Below are positions 19,699 to 29,735 of a stretch of DNA of 55,656 nt, piece after piece (within the stretch, counting starts at the first letter, position 1; each line of letters begins with the position of its first letter). Made by a program: the position numbers and the translations under genes. The notes beneath the pieces were generated by a model. That model was given only the letters and a program-made list of their open reading frames with translations, was not told the DNA's origin and made no database searches. Origin of the DNA: an uncultured Thiodictyon sp. (GTDB lineage: Bacteria > Pseudomonadota > Gammaproteobacteria > Chromatiales > Chromatiaceae); the NCBI GenBank assembly GCA_903837595.1, contig CAILVI010000168.1:1-55656 (forward strand). The letters are read 5' to 3'.

Positions 19699-20364
19699 TC
19701 AGCGGGTAATGACGATCGGGTCGCCCGGACGCAGGCGCGAGAACAGGTATTGGGCATCCCCGCCGTGCAGGCGCACGCAACCATGGGAGGCAGGATAGCC
19801 TGGCAGGCGGCCCTGGTGGATGAAATAATTGCTGCGGAACTGGATCGCGTAGGGCATGGACGCCGGCCGCCCGTTGGAGCCAGCGTAGCGGCTGGAGAAC
19901 TTATGGCGCTGCTTACTCAAGACCCGGTAGGAGCCACCCGGGGTGCCGTAGCCCCGTTTCCCGGACGACACTGGCCCGCTGCGCACCACTTGCCCACCCT
20001 CCGAATAGGTGAAGCGCTGAGAGCCCAGATGAATCGTCAGTCGGCGCGACGGGCCCGCGGGCACGGCCGGCGTCTTCTGCACGTTGGCCGGAGCCGCCTC
20101 GGTCGTCGGTCCGCCGGCCCCCGCCGCTTCCCCGCCCGGCGCCGGCGCCGGCGGCGCGCTACCGGCACCCAGAGCGCCCTGTCGTGGCGCCGCCGGTGCC
20201 GTCGGTGGCGCCGCGGGTGGCGCTGGGACTGGGACGGGCACGGCCGACCCGGCCCCAACGGCCGGGGAGGGGTCTTGCGCCCAACCCTGTGCCAACGGCA
20301 TGGCGGCGCCCAACGCGACGGCAGCCAATCCGATCAGTAACCCATTCACTCGCTTGACCGCCAT
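19699..20364 (-). CDS. L,D-transpeptidase family protein (YkuD domain)
   Basis: Such enzymes cross-link peptidoglycan or anchor proteins to it using a catalytic cysteine. The 221-residue protein has a signal peptide (residues 1 to about 29, ending in GWAQ), a low-complexity Pro/Ala/Gly linker (about residues 30-95), and a YkuD domain with the active-site motif SHGCVRLHGGDA (about residues 189-200), including the His, Cys and Arg. The protein ends soon after this motif, and no LysM or other binding domain is seen. It sits three bases after the histidine decarboxylase gene and nine before the permease, suggesting one transcript. Confidence 0.92.
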   Translation of the reverse strand: MAVKRVNGLLIGLAAVALGAAMPLAQGWAQDPSPAVGAGSAVPVPVPAPPAAPPTAPAAPRQGALGAGSAPPAPAPGGEAAGAGGPTTEAAPANVQKTPAVPAGPSRRLTIHLGSQRFTYSEGGQVVRSGPVSSGKRGYGTPGGSYRVLSKQRHKFSSRYAGSNGRPASMPYAIQFRSNYFIHQGRLPGYPASHGCVRLHGGDAQYLFSRLRPGDPIVITR

Positions 20365-20367
20365 CGC

Positions 20368-21330
20368 CTAAAATCCAACCGCTTTTTGCCATTCGCCGAG
20401 GTTCATGCCGGCCAGCGCCTTGAAGCCGCCGGCCGGGATCGCGCCTCTAGCCAGCGACACATAGGGCGCCGCGGTCAGTGCCATACCGACATGGCCCGGT
20501 TGCATGATCCGGTGGGCATAGGCGATATAGGTACGGTCATAGATCACACTCTGGTCCTTGCCGCAATCGACCACGGACCCGACCACGACCTTACGATGCT
20601 CATCAAGAAAACGTACCAGCTCGGCCTCCCGATCATTCTTGGTCCAGACGCCCGCGTCCTCGATAAACAGGCTGGCTGCCTGGGTCCGGTCCTTGGCAAT
20701 GGAGATCGCGACATAACTCCAGACACCATAGCCCTCGCCTTGCGCTGTATCAGGCGTGCCGTTCACCGGGCGTAAGGCCATCGCACTCTTATTGGCACAG
20801 ACCACATGAGCGCCCGGGGCCGGGGGGAAGCGGCGCTGGTTCTCGGTGCCAAACAGGGCCACGCCGGCCCGCAGCAGGGGCGCGGCATCGAATACTGGAA
20901 GCGCTGAGCCATCGTACTGGGTGAGCGTCAATAGGGGTTTTTCCGTCTTCGTCTGAATCTCCTCGGCTACCGCCAGGTCATAGCCCCAAATGCTCCCCGC
21001 CGGGCCATTGAACGAGGACGCGGTCAGCATATTGATCTGCCCGATATAGGCATCGGTCGCCTCGGCTCGATCATAGGCCACGATACCGTCGATGAGCCTG
21101 TCATCGGTCCTCTTGGTCTCGCCGGTGGAGACCTTGAGAACCGAGACATAGCCGAGCCCCTCCGCGCCCGGCATTCCATAGCCGTCGCAATAGCGGTCGA
21201 ACGGACTAATGGCCGTCTTGTCGAGAACCAGTGGCCCAGGACCGCCGGCCGGGTCAGCTGCTGCAATCATCGCTAACAGCAACGTCGCGGCGAATGCCTT
21301 GCCAAGAACCGCAGCAGGCGCGTTGTGCAT
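20368..21330 (-). CDS. Pyruvoyl-dependent histidine decarboxylase with signal peptide
   Basis: The family converts histidine to histamine and CO2 with a pyruvoyl group made by self-cleavage. From ATG 21330 (GAGGA upstream) the product is 320 residues. It has an N-terminal hydrophobic leader (about residues 10-25), then ISPFDRYCDGYGMPGAEGLG, AYDRAEATDAYIGQIN with the substrate-site aspartate (about residue 87), and the processing site TASS (residues 103-106), where chain cleavage between the serines gives the pyruvoyl group. IEDAGVW contains the catalytic glutamate (about residue 224). These match the Lactobacillus 30a enzyme closely as I remember it. The leader suggests export, unlike the cytoplasmic Gram-positive enzymes. 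The open frame continues upstream into an unrelated antitoxin remnant. Confidence 0.88.
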   Translation of the reverse strand: MHNAPAAVLGKAFAATLLLAMIAAADPAGGPGPLVLDKTAISPFDRYCDGYGMPGAEGLGYVSVLKVSTGETKRTDDRLIDGIVAYDRAEATDAYIGQINMLTASSFNGPAGSIWGYDLAVAEEIQTKTEKPLLTLTQYDGSALPVFDAAPLLRAGVALFGTENQRRFPPAPGAHVVCANKSAMALRPVNGTPDTAQGEGYGVWSYVAISIAKDRTQAASLFIEDAGVWTKNDREAELVRFLDEHRKVVVGSVVDCGKDQSVIYDRTYIAYAHRIMQPGHVGMALTAAPYVSLARGAIPAGGFKALAGMNLGEWQKAVGF

Positions 21331-21374
21331 CAGGCTAAGTCCTCGAGTGTGTTGGTGATTGGGGCGAACCGCGG

Positions 21375-21501
21375 CTACGACACCCGCGTGATCCCGTAAT
21401 CGTCGAACCGCGAGTCGACTGATGACATTTTCCCCGGCCAGTGCGCGGCGGGTGAGTTCCGAGAGTTGGGCCTTGGCCGCGGCGATGTTGTACTGGCTCA
21501 T
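21375..21501 (-). pseudogene. Remnant of a Phd-type antitoxin / PIN-type toxin pair
   Basis: The first 27 codons from 21501 read MSQYNIAAAKAQLSELTRRA then LAGENVI, the N-terminus of a Phd/YefM-like antitoxin. The antitoxin then breaks off. In the next frame the sequence reads DSRFDDYGITRV followed by a stop at 21375-21377, which resembles the C-terminal end of PIN-domain toxins. The simplest reading is a toxin-antitoxin locus collapsed by an internal deletion. The antitoxin part is fairly clear; the toxin part is a short match and less certain. Confidence 0.5.
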
Positions 21502-21724
21502 AGGGTTGGATTCTGTGGGCGCTTCTGGATCGCTAGGGTGATGGTCATTCTAGGTGACTAACCCAGACCAAGGGAAGTCGGGTGCCCCCCAGGGCGGTGC
21601 GCCCGGCAGGCCCACGGCCGCGCCGAAGCTCAACCGCGCCGCCCGCAAGAACCTCTCCCGCCTGGCGTCAATCATTCATGTGCGTTAACTTGCCTCGACT
21701 TACGAACACTGTCCCCACCCCGGC

Positions 21725-23956
21725 ATGACTGAACGCAGCCCCCCCTACCAGGCCCCGGCACCTGAGCACCTCTCTGGCTCCATTGAGCGCGTGACCTTCC
21801 ACAGCCAAGAGAGCGGGTTCTGTGTCCTGCGCGTCAAGGTCCGCGGGCAACGCGACCTGGTGACGGTGATCGGGTCGGCGGCCTGTGTCACCCCGGGTGA
21901 GTATCTGGAGTGCCAGGGCGAGTGGATCAATGACCGGCAGCACGGACTGCAGTTCAAGGCCGCGCAGCTGCGCTCGGTTCCGCCCTCCACGCTCGAGGGG
22001 ATCGAGCGCTATCTGGGCTCCGGCATGGTCAAAGGCATCGGCCCACACTTTGCCCGCAAGCTGGTCCACGCCTTCGGCGAGCGCGTCTTCGACGTGATCG
22101 AGGACAACCCGGAGGCACTGCTGACACTCCCCGGCATCGGCCCCAAGCGCCAGGCGCGGGTTACCAGCGCCTGGGCCGAGCAGAAGGTGATCCGTGAGAT
22201 CATGGTCTTCCTCCAGTCACACGGGGTCGGCACCGCGCGCGCGGTTCGCATCTACAAGACCTACGGCGATGAGGCCATCGCCCGGGTGACCGAGAACCCC
22301 TATCGCCTTGCGCTCGACATCCACGGCATCGGCTTCAAGACGGCAGATGCCATCGCCCAGCGCCTCGGCATCGCCCCCGACTCGCTGATGCGCGCCCAAG
22401 CGGGGGTGCGCCACTGTCTCCAGGAGGTCGCGGGCAACGGACACTGCGCCGCCTTTCGGGAGGTGCTGGCCGAGCAGGCGGTGAAGCTGCTGGAGATCCC
22501 TCCGCCAGTCATTGAGCAGGCAATCCGCGCCGAGGTGCGGGAGGAAAACCTGGTCGAGGAGTCCATCGACGCGCGCCCGGCACTGTTTCTCACGCCCTTG
22601 CAGCGCGCGGAGCAGGGCATAGCGCTCGGCATGCGGCGGCTGCAACTGCGCCTGCCGCCCTGGGGTCACATCGACCCGGAGCGCGCCATCCCCTGGGTGG
22701 AGGGGCGCACCGGCCTCAACCTGTCGCCCTCGCAGCGCACCGCGGTGGCCGCGGCCATCAAGGGCAAAATCACGGTCATCACCGGGGGCCCCGGGGTGGG
22801 CAAGACCACGGTGGTGCGCTCCATCCTGGACATCCTGGCCGCCAAGGGGGTGGAGATGCTGCTGTGCGCCCCGACCGGGCGCGCCGCCAAACGCCTGGCG
22901 GAGTCGACCGGGCGGGAGGCGCGCACCATCCATCGCCTCCTGGAGTTCGACCCCAAAGCGATGGGTTTTAAGCGCGACCAATACTCGCCACTCGAGACCC
23001 ATCTGGTGGTGGTGGACGAGTGCTCCATGGTCGACGTGGTACTGATGAACCAGCTCCTGCGGGCGGTGCCGACCGCGGCAGCCGTGCTGCTGGTGGGCGA
23101 CGTGGACCAGTTGCCATCCGTGGGGCCGGGGGCGGTGCTCGCTGACCTGATCGGCTCCGGGGTGCTTCCCACCTGCCGGCTGACCGAGGTGTTTCGCCAG
23201 GCGGCGGCCTCCCGGATCATCGTCAATGCCCACCGCATCAATGCCGGGCGGATGCCGGAGCGCGCCGAGGAGGGTCCGGTGGACAGCGATTTCTATCTCA
23301 TCCCCTGCACCTCACCGGAGGAGATCCAGGACCGGTTGATGCGGGTCGTGCTCGAGCGCATCCCCCAGCGGTTTGATCTGGACCCGGTGGCGGACGTGCA
23401 GGTGCTCACCCCCATGAACCGGGGAGGGCTGGGCGCCCGTTCACTCAACGTGGCACTGCAACAGCGCCTCAATCCGACCGCCACCCCGCGAATCACCCGC
23501 TTCGGCTGGACCTATGCCCCGGGGGACAAGGTCATTCAATTGGTGAACAACTATGACAAGGAGGTCTTCAACGGCGATATCGGGCGCATCACCGCCATCG
23601 ACCAGGAGGATGGTCTGGTGCAGGTGGAGATTGACGGACGGCAGGTGGAATATGACCTGGGCGAGCTCGACGAGCTGTCACTCGCCTACGCCACCACCAT
23701 CCACAAGGCCCAGGGGTCGGAATATCCGGCAGTCGTGATCCCACTCGCGGTACAGCACTATATGCTGCTCGAGCGCAATCTGCTCTATACCGCCGTCACC
23801 CGCGGCCGGCGGCTGGTGGTGCTGATCGCCGAACCGCGCGCGCTGGCGATGGCCGTTAAGCGCGTCGGCTCCAATCAGCGCTTGACCCGGCTGCGGCAGC
23901 GCTTGCTCGAGGCGATGGCGGACGCGGCCGAATTGACCGAGAGTTCCCTTTCATGA
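21725..23956 (+). CDS. recD2: RecD2-type ATP-dependent DNA helicase
   Basis: A superfamily 1B 5'-3' helicase of the RecD2 type (present in bacteria independently of RecBCD). The 743-residue protein has an N-terminal OB-like region, helix-hairpin-helix segments with [14 protein letters not shown] (about residue 135) and [15 protein letters not shown] (about residue 200), Walker [13 protein letters not shown] (about residues 353-364), Walker [11 protein letters not shown] (about residue 430), and the C-terminal [17 protein letters not shown] of motif V near residue 660. Length suits the family. It stands alone, 12 bases before a strong hairpin. Confidence 0.95.
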   Translation: MTERSPPYQAPAPEHLSGSIERVTFHSQESGFCVLRVKVRGQRDLVTVIGSAACVTPGEYLECQGEWINDRQHGLQFKAAQLRSVPPSTLEGIERYLGSGMVKGIGPHFARKLVHAFGERVFDVIEDNPEALLTLPGIGPKRQARVTSAWAEQKVIREIMVFLQSHGVGTARAVRIYKTYGDEAIARVTENPYRLALDIHGIGFKTADAIAQRLGIAPDSLMRAQAGVRHCLQEVAGNGHCAAFREVLAEQAVKLLEIPPPVIEQAIRAEVREENLVEESIDARPALFLTPLQRAEQGIALGMRRLQLRLPPWGHIDPERAIPWVEGRTGLNLSPSQRTAVAAAIKGKITVITGGPGVGKTTVVRSILDILAAKGVEMLLCAPTGRAAKRLAESTGREARTIHRLLEFDPKAMGFKRDQYSPLETHLVVVDECSMVDVVLMNQLLRAVPTAAAVLLVGDVDQLPSVGPGAVLADLIGSGVLPTCRLTEVFRQAAASRIIVNAHRINAGRMPERAEEGPVDSDFYLIPCTSPEEIQDRLMRVVLERIPQRFDLDPVADVQVLTPMNRGGLGARSLNVALQQRLNPTATPRITRFGWTYAPGDKVIQLVNNYDKEVFNGDIGRITAIDQEDGLVQVEIDGRQVEYDLGELDELSLAYATTIHKAQGSEYPAVVIPLAVQHYMLLERNLLYTAVTRGRRLVVLIAEPRALAMAVKRVGSNQRLTRLRQRLLEAMADAAELTESSLS

Positions 23957-23974
23957 CACCGCTCCGCTCCCTCT

Positions 23975-23999
23975 GGTGACACCGCTGCGCGGTGTCACC
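23975..23999. terminator. Hairpin downstream of recD2
   Basis: Perfect 11-base stem GGTGACACCGC / GCGGTGTCACC around a three-base loop, 19 bases after the recD2 stop. There is no T-run, so it is a terminator-like structure rather than a classical intrinsic terminator. Confidence 0.55.
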
Positions 24000-24385
24000 C
24001 CCGTGTCAGCCGCTCTGCGGCGCGAGACGTCGTGTGCTCACGAGGCCACATTTGCCCTAGCGACCTGCGTCGCTGCACCAGCAACCCAACCGCTCGGCGC
24101 CCGAGCATTTGCGGTACCGGCAAGGACCGCACCATGCCTGACGAACCGATAAAGCCCTTGAAACCGATCGACACCCGGTGACTCAGTTTATTCGTAACGC
24201 CGATGACCACCGCCGTGGTGGTCATTTGGCGCCCGACCGAGTGGCCCCGATGAGGCGGGCATGGGTGGTATATTGGCGGCCGCGTCTTCAGACGGGAGGT
24301 CGGCTGATCCGGAACGGCCTGGCCAACAAAGTCGGCATGCGCTTCGCTGACCCGACCCAAAAAATTACCGCGCTTCCTCCATAAA
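24000..24385. other. Intergenic region between recD2 and the diguanylate cyclase
   Basis: No gene can be supported. Besides a CCGC-rich imperfect inverted repeat just after the recD2 hairpin, I see only unremarkable sequence. The cyclase promoter is presumably here, but no clear -35/-10 pair stands out. Confidence 0.4.
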
Positions 24386-26272
24386 ATGATCCGATCGCTC
24401 ATCCTCTTGGCCGGCTTGCTGCTCCTGTTGAGCGTGGCGGGAGGGTGTTTGGCGCACCCGACGCAGCCGGACCCGGGGCCAATCGATATCGCCCTCACCC
24501 CGACGATCAAAGAATTGGCCCGGCATGTCGAGATCTTGGAGGACCCCACCCAGAGGCTCGATCTGGCGGCGGCCCTGGTCTCCGTGGACTGGCAGCAAAA
24601 CCGCTATGACAACCTCAACTTCGGGGCCAGTAGCGCTGTCTGGTGGGTGCGATTCGACCTATCCAACGATTCCGGGCAGGACCGTCGTGTGGTGCTCGAG
24701 GTCGACTGGCCGCTGCTGGATTGGTTGGATGTCTATCTGATCCGCACGGGGCGGGTGATAGACGCTTGGCGCACGGGGGATCAGCGCCCCTTTGCCAGCC
24801 GGCCGCTGAATTCCCGGGACTTTGCCTTCCCCCTCGAGGTGCCGGCCGGGCAATCCCGCCAGGTGGTGATGCGCCTGGCGTTGAGCGATGGCATCTATGA
24901 TCCCGTGCCGCTGCACCTGTGGGCGCCGACGGCTTATACCGACGCCCGCCAGTGGGACAATTTGCTGACCGGGGCCTATTACGGCGCATTGCTGGCCTTG
25001 CTGCTCTATAACCTGTTGCTGTTCTTCTCCACCCGGGAACGCAACTTCCTGAACTATTCGCTCTATCTGAGCCTGCTCGTCCTGTGGAATCTGGGCTTTT
25101 TGGGATATGGCTATCAATATCTATGGCCGGATCACTCGTGGTGGAATAACCAGGTGGATCTGGGCCTCTCATGGCTGCCTCATATCGGTGCCGCGCTCTT
25201 TGTGACCCAGTATCTGGAGACCCGCAAACGGATGCCAGTCTTCCATTGGCTGATTTTGGGCGTGACCGCCGGGATGGGCATTCCTGTCTGCCTGGCGTTG
25301 GCCGACTCGCTGGGATGGATCGCGCCCAGCGCGTGGGTGGTCAATGGCGCCATGGTCATGAGCAGTGTGCTGGCCCTGCTGTTTCTCAGCGCCGGTGTGC
25401 TCGCCGTGCGCCAGGGATTCCGTTCTGCCTACTGGTTCGTATTCGCTTGGTCGTTCCTCACCGTCGGGGTGCTGATCTATGCCTTGACTTCGTTTCCCGG
25501 CCTGCTGCCGACCAATATGTTCATCAAGAACAGCGTGAACATCGGCAGCGCGCTGGAGTTTCTCTTTCTGGCCCTGGCGTTGGGCAGTCGATTCAATCAG
25601 CTAAAAGACGAGAAGCTGGCGGCGGAGCGACATGCCGTCGAATTGCAGACTGCCCATGCGAACACCCTGGAACTGCGGGTCCAGGAACGTACCAGCCAAT
25701 TGCGCGAGGCCCTGCTGAGGATCGATGAGCTTGCCCGCCGCGACGATCTGACCCAGCTGCTCAACCGGCGGGCCTTCAATGAAATTTATCGGCGGGAATT
25801 CAGCCGCAGCCGGCGCGAAAACGCCTGGATCGGCTTTTGTATGATGGATGTCGATCATTTCAAGCGCTACAACGACCATTATGGCCATATGGCCGGCGAT
25901 GAGGCCCTGAGACGGATGGCCGGTGTCTTGTCCGACAGCTTACGCCGCCCTGCCGATTATGCCTTCCGGCTGGGTGGCGAGGAGTTTGGGCTGCTGCTGG
26001 TCAGTGCGGCCTTTCCGCAGCGTGCCATCGGTCTGATCGAGCAGATTCGCACCCGCATCCTCGATCTAGCGATTCCCCATGTCCGCAATGGCGCCGGCGT
26101 TGTGTCCAGTTCGTTCGGTCTCGTTCTTGCTCACGCCCCAGACCTTTATTCGCCGGAATCGCTGTATCGCGATGCCGATCTGGCCCTTTACCGGGCCAAG
26201 CAAGAGGGCCGAAACCGGGTGGTGGTGGTCCATCCTCAAGAGTCTAGGTCGGCCGATATCCCTGACGACTGA
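24386..26272 (+). CDS. 7TMR-DISM diguanylate cyclase
   Basis: A membrane receptor that makes cyclic di-GMP. The 628-residue protein has a signal peptide (to about residue 23), an extracellular 7TMR-DISMED2 sensory domain (about residues 35-165), seven membrane helices (about 180-395), a coiled-coil linker (about 400-445) and a GGDEF domain from about residue 450. The catalytic motif is GGEEF, with the inhibitory-site RxxD as RPAD exactly five residues before it, so both catalysis and product inhibition look intact. DISMED2 domains are thought to bind carbohydrates. The gene lies alone, before the restriction island. Confidence 0.93.
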   Translation: MIRSLILLAGLLLLLSVAGGCLAHPTQPDPGPIDIALTPTIKELARHVEILEDPTQRLDLAAALVSVDWQQNRYDNLNFGASSAVWWVRFDLSNDSGQDRRVVLEVDWPLLDWLDVYLIRTGRVIDAWRTGDQRPFASRPLNSRDFAFPLEVPAGQSRQVVMRLALSDGIYDPVPLHLWAPTAYTDARQWDNLLTGAYYGALLALLLYNLLLFFSTRERNFLNYSLYLSLLVLWNLGFLGYGYQYLWPDHSWWNNQVDLGLSWLPHIGAALFVTQYLETRKRMPVFHWLILGVTAGMGIPVCLALADSLGWIAPSAWVVNGAMVMSSVLALLFLSAGVLAVRQGFRSAYWFVFAWSFLTVGVLIYALTSFPGLLPTNMFIKNSVNIGSALEFLFLALALGSRFNQLKDEKLAAERHAVELQTAHANTLELRVQERTSQLREALLRIDELARRDDLTQLLNRRAFNEIYRREFSRSRRENAWIGFCMMDVDHFKRYNDHYGHMAGDEALRRMAGVLSDSLRRPADYAFRLGGEEFGLLLVSAAFPQRAIGLIEQIRTRILDLAIPHVRNGAGVVSSSFGLVLAHAPDLYSPESLYRDADLALYRAKQEGRNRVVVVHPQESRSADIPDD

Positions 26273-26524
26273 GGTTCGCAGGGAAGTCCCGGTCGAACGG
26301 GTCAGCAAGGTTTACGCCGTGGCACCGAAGCGGCAGACATCCACCGCCGACTAGGTCTGGGGTTGGTGCCCGTCTTGCCGACCATCCGCCAGCTCGGGCG
26401 CCGGAACGCACCGCCTGCCCGGCCAACGTCCACTAAGCGCCGATGCACGGCTGCGTCGGGTATCATGCCCAGTCACCGCAGACGGCGCGCCGCGCTGCCT
26501 GATCACTGGAACCCACGAGAGCGC

Positions 26525-28633
26525 ATGAACACGGAGACCCACGCCCAACTCGCCGCCTTTATCTGGGACATCTGCAACCTGCTGCGCGGTCCCTACCGGC
26601 GTAACGAGTACCGCAAGGTCATCCTGCCGCTGACGGTGCTGCGGCGCTTCGACTGCATCCTGGCCCCGACCAAGCAGGCGGTACTGGCCGTCTACCGGGC
26701 CAACCTGGCCAAGCCGGAGACCGTGCGCCAGCGTCTGTTGCAGCAGGCCGCGGGTTTGAGCTTCTACAACACGAGCCGGCTGGACTTTCCCCGACTACTC
26801 GACGATCCCAACCAGCTTGCGCCCAACCTGACGGCCTACATCGACGCCTTCTCACCCAACGTGCGAACCATCATGGAGCGCTTCGGCTTCGAGCAGCAGA
26901 TCGCCAAGATGGCCGAGAAGAACATCCTGTTCAAGGTCGTCAAGGCGTTCTGCGACCCGCGGGTGGACCTGTCAACGCAGCGCGTCGACCACATGCAGAT
27001 GGGCTATGTCTTCGAAGAGCTGATCCGGATCGGCGCCGAGCAGGCCAACGAGGAGGCCGGGGAGCACTTCACCCCGCGGGAGGTTATCAAGCTGATGGTC
27101 AACCTGCTGCTCTCGCCGGAACGCGACTTGGCGCGGGCCAACGTGGTCAAGACCATCTACGACCCGGCCTGCGGTACCGGGGGCATGCTCTCCGAGGCCG
27201 AGAAGTACATCCGCCAATTGAACGCCGATGCCCAGCCCCACCTCTACGGCCAGGACTGGAACGACGAGGCGTGGGCGGTCTGCAAGTCGGACATGCTGAT
27301 CAAGCGCGAGGATGCCGAGAACATCAAGCGCGGCGACAGCTTCATGGAGGACTATTTCGACCGCGACGCCCGCGGCCGGCGCTGGACCTTCGATTACATG
27401 CTGGCCAATCCGCCCTTCGGCGTCACCTGGAAGCAGCAGGAGGACTTCATCGTCAAGGAGCGCGACCGCCTGGGATTCGACGGCCGCTTCGGCGCCGGTA
27501 CGCCCCGGGTCAATGACGGAGCACTGCTGTTCCTTCAGCACATGCTGGCCAAGAGCCGTGCCCCCGAGGACGGCGGCACCCGCATTGCCATCGTCTTCAA
27601 CGGCTCGCCACTCTTCACCGGGGATGCCGAAGGCGGCGAGAGCAACATCCGGCGCTGGATCATCGAGAACGATTGACTCGAAGCCGTCGTCGCCCTGCCG
27701 GACCAGCTCTTTTACAACACGGGCATCGCCACCTATATCCGGGTCCTGACCAACCGCAAGGAGCAGCACCGGCGCGGCCGTGTCCAACTCATCGACGCCC
27801 GCCGTTTCTACGTCAAGATGAAGAAGAGCCTGGGGAACAAGCGCAATAAGATCGGGGACCCCGGCGAGCCGGGCGAGCCGGACCATCTCGGCGAGATCAC
27901 GCGCATCCATGGCGACTGCCGGCATGACGACGGCCGCGTATCCAACATCGACGGGCGGGACAAGCGTCTGACGGTCTCCAAGGTCCTGGACAACGCTGAT
28001 CTTGGGTACCACAAGATCACGGTGGAGCGCCCGCTTCGACTCAACTTCCAGGCGAGCGAGGCACGTATCGCACGGCTCGACCTACAAAGCGGCTTTCGCG
28101 CCCTGGCGACGCCCCGAAAAATGGCCGAGGACGCCCGGCGGGTCGAGATCGAGGAAGGTCTAAACCGTCAGGACGCACTGCGGGATTTCTGCCGCACCCT
28201 GGGCGAGCAGACGCAGGAGCGGCTATTCACGGACCGCCCGGAGTTTCAGGCGGCGATCAGCGGGACGGTGCGCGCGACCGGCTTGAAGCTCTCGCTGCCC
28301 GAGCGCAAGCTGATCCTGGCCGCCTTGGGCGAGCGCGACGAACAGGCCGCCATCTGCACCGATGCCCAAGGCAACCCGGAGCCCGACCCGGAGTTGCGTG
28401 ATACCGAGATCGTACCCCTGACGGAAGCAATCCAGACCTACTTCGAGCGCGAGGTCCTGCCCCATGTGCCGGATGCCTGGATCGATCACGAGAAGACCCG
28501 GATCGGCTATGAGATCCCGCTCAACCGCCACTTCTACCGCTACGAGCCGCCGCGCCCGCTGCCAGAGATCGAGGGCGATATCAAGCGGCTGGAGCAGGAG
28601 ATACTGACCCTCTTATCGGAGGTAACCGCATGA
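26525..28633 (+). pseudogene. hsdM: Type I restriction-modification methyltransferase HsdM, interrupted by TGA
   Basis: HsdM is the N6-adenine methyltransferase subunit of type I systems. From ATG 26525 the frame encodes the HsdM N-terminal helical domain, the SAM-binding motif DPACGTGGML (about residue 218) and the catalytic NPPFG (about residue 298), then meets an in-frame TGA at 27674-27676 (codon 384). Translation in the same frame continues after it with LEAVVALPDQLFYNTGIATY, ordinary HsdM sequence, to 28633. The family usually has tryptophan at the interrupted place (ENDWLEA), so a TGG-to-TGA change is likely. Full length would be 702 residues. The stop overlaps the next gene by four bases. 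Confidence 0.9.
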
Positions 28634-29735
28634 TCACGCGTCTCTATGTCGACAACTTCCGCTGCCTGGTCAACTTTGAGCTGAAGTTTCAGGATTTCAC
28701 CCTGTTGGCGGGTCTCAATGGCTCGGGTAAGTCCTCCGTACTCGATGTGATGTACGCGCTTCAGCTTTTGCTCTCTGGTCAAGCCAATATCAACCACAAG
28801 CATGTGCTGCCGAACGCCAGTCGCACCCGTTGGAGCGAGCGCGACACGCAGGTTGTCGAACTGAACGCTCAAGTCGGCGACGAGGAAATGCGGTATCGCC
28901 TGAAGGTGCAGCATGAAGCGGGGGGCGCAAGGCACGAATCGTCGAAGAGCGGCTTCTGTCGCCGGATGGACCATTGTTCGTGTTCGAGAACGGGGAAGTA
29001 CAACTTTACCGCGACAACCTCAGCGAGGGACCCAAGTTCTCGGAGGATTGGAGCGAGTCTGCGCTGGCTCGCGTCCCCCCCCGGCCCGACAATCGGCGAC
29101 TGACCGGCTTTCTAGACCTGATGAACAGGGTCCATGTCTGTCGGTTGAATCCATCGACATTTGGTGGCGACAGCCCTCACGAAGAGCAAGTCCTGCAGCG
29201 CGAAGGAAACAACTTCTCTTCCTGGTATCGACACCTGGTTCAGGAACACGGGGACAGCTTTGAGTACCGTTCGGTTCTCCAGAGCACCATCAACGACTTC
29301 CAGAAGCTTCGCCTGGAAAAGGTCGGCGCCGATGCGCGGACACTCGTGGCGGTCTTCGGCACGGGCAAGGCAGAGTACGAGTTGGGACTTGAGGAACTGT
29401 CCGACGGTCAACGCGTACTCCTCATCCTTTACGGCCTGCTCCACTTCCTGGACAAGTCCGGACATCTTCTTTTCTTGGACGAACCTGACAATTTTTTGGC
29501 GGCTTCGGAGATTCAGCCATGGCTACTTTCGGCTGAGGATGCGATTGAGGAAGGTCTGCCGCGGGTGGTGATCGCCTCTCACCATGCCGAGGTGATTGAC
29601 TACCTTGGGGGAGATCGCGGCATCCTGCTGGAGCGTGAGGATACTGGGGTGACGAAGACCCGGCCACTGCGGGATGTCGGCATCCCCGATACGATGAAGC
29701 TGTCCGAGGTTCTCACCCGAGGCTGGGAGCGATGA
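28630..29735 (+). pseudogene. AAA/ABC-type ATPase of an embedded defence-like module, frameshifted
   Basis: An ATPase of the SMC/ABC-like AAA15/AAA21 kind seen in OLD, RloA and PARIS-type systems. The first frame starts MITRLYVDNFRCLVNFELKF and holds Walker A GLNGSGKSS (about residues 30-38). After a six-G run at 28920-28925 the family sequence continues in another frame (IVEERLLSPDGPLFVFENG onward) with a signature-like LSDGQR, Walker B HLLFLDEPDNFL and the H-loop VIASHHAEVID. A single missing base in or near the G run restores a 368-residue protein. It overlaps hsdM by ATGA and the next gene by ATGA. Confidence 0.82.

Noticed and set aside
20368-21501. A 377-residue histidine decarboxylase
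   Set aside because: The first 57 codons are an antitoxin remnant and filler, not enzyme. ATG 21330 has a ribosome binding site and leads directly into a signal peptide.
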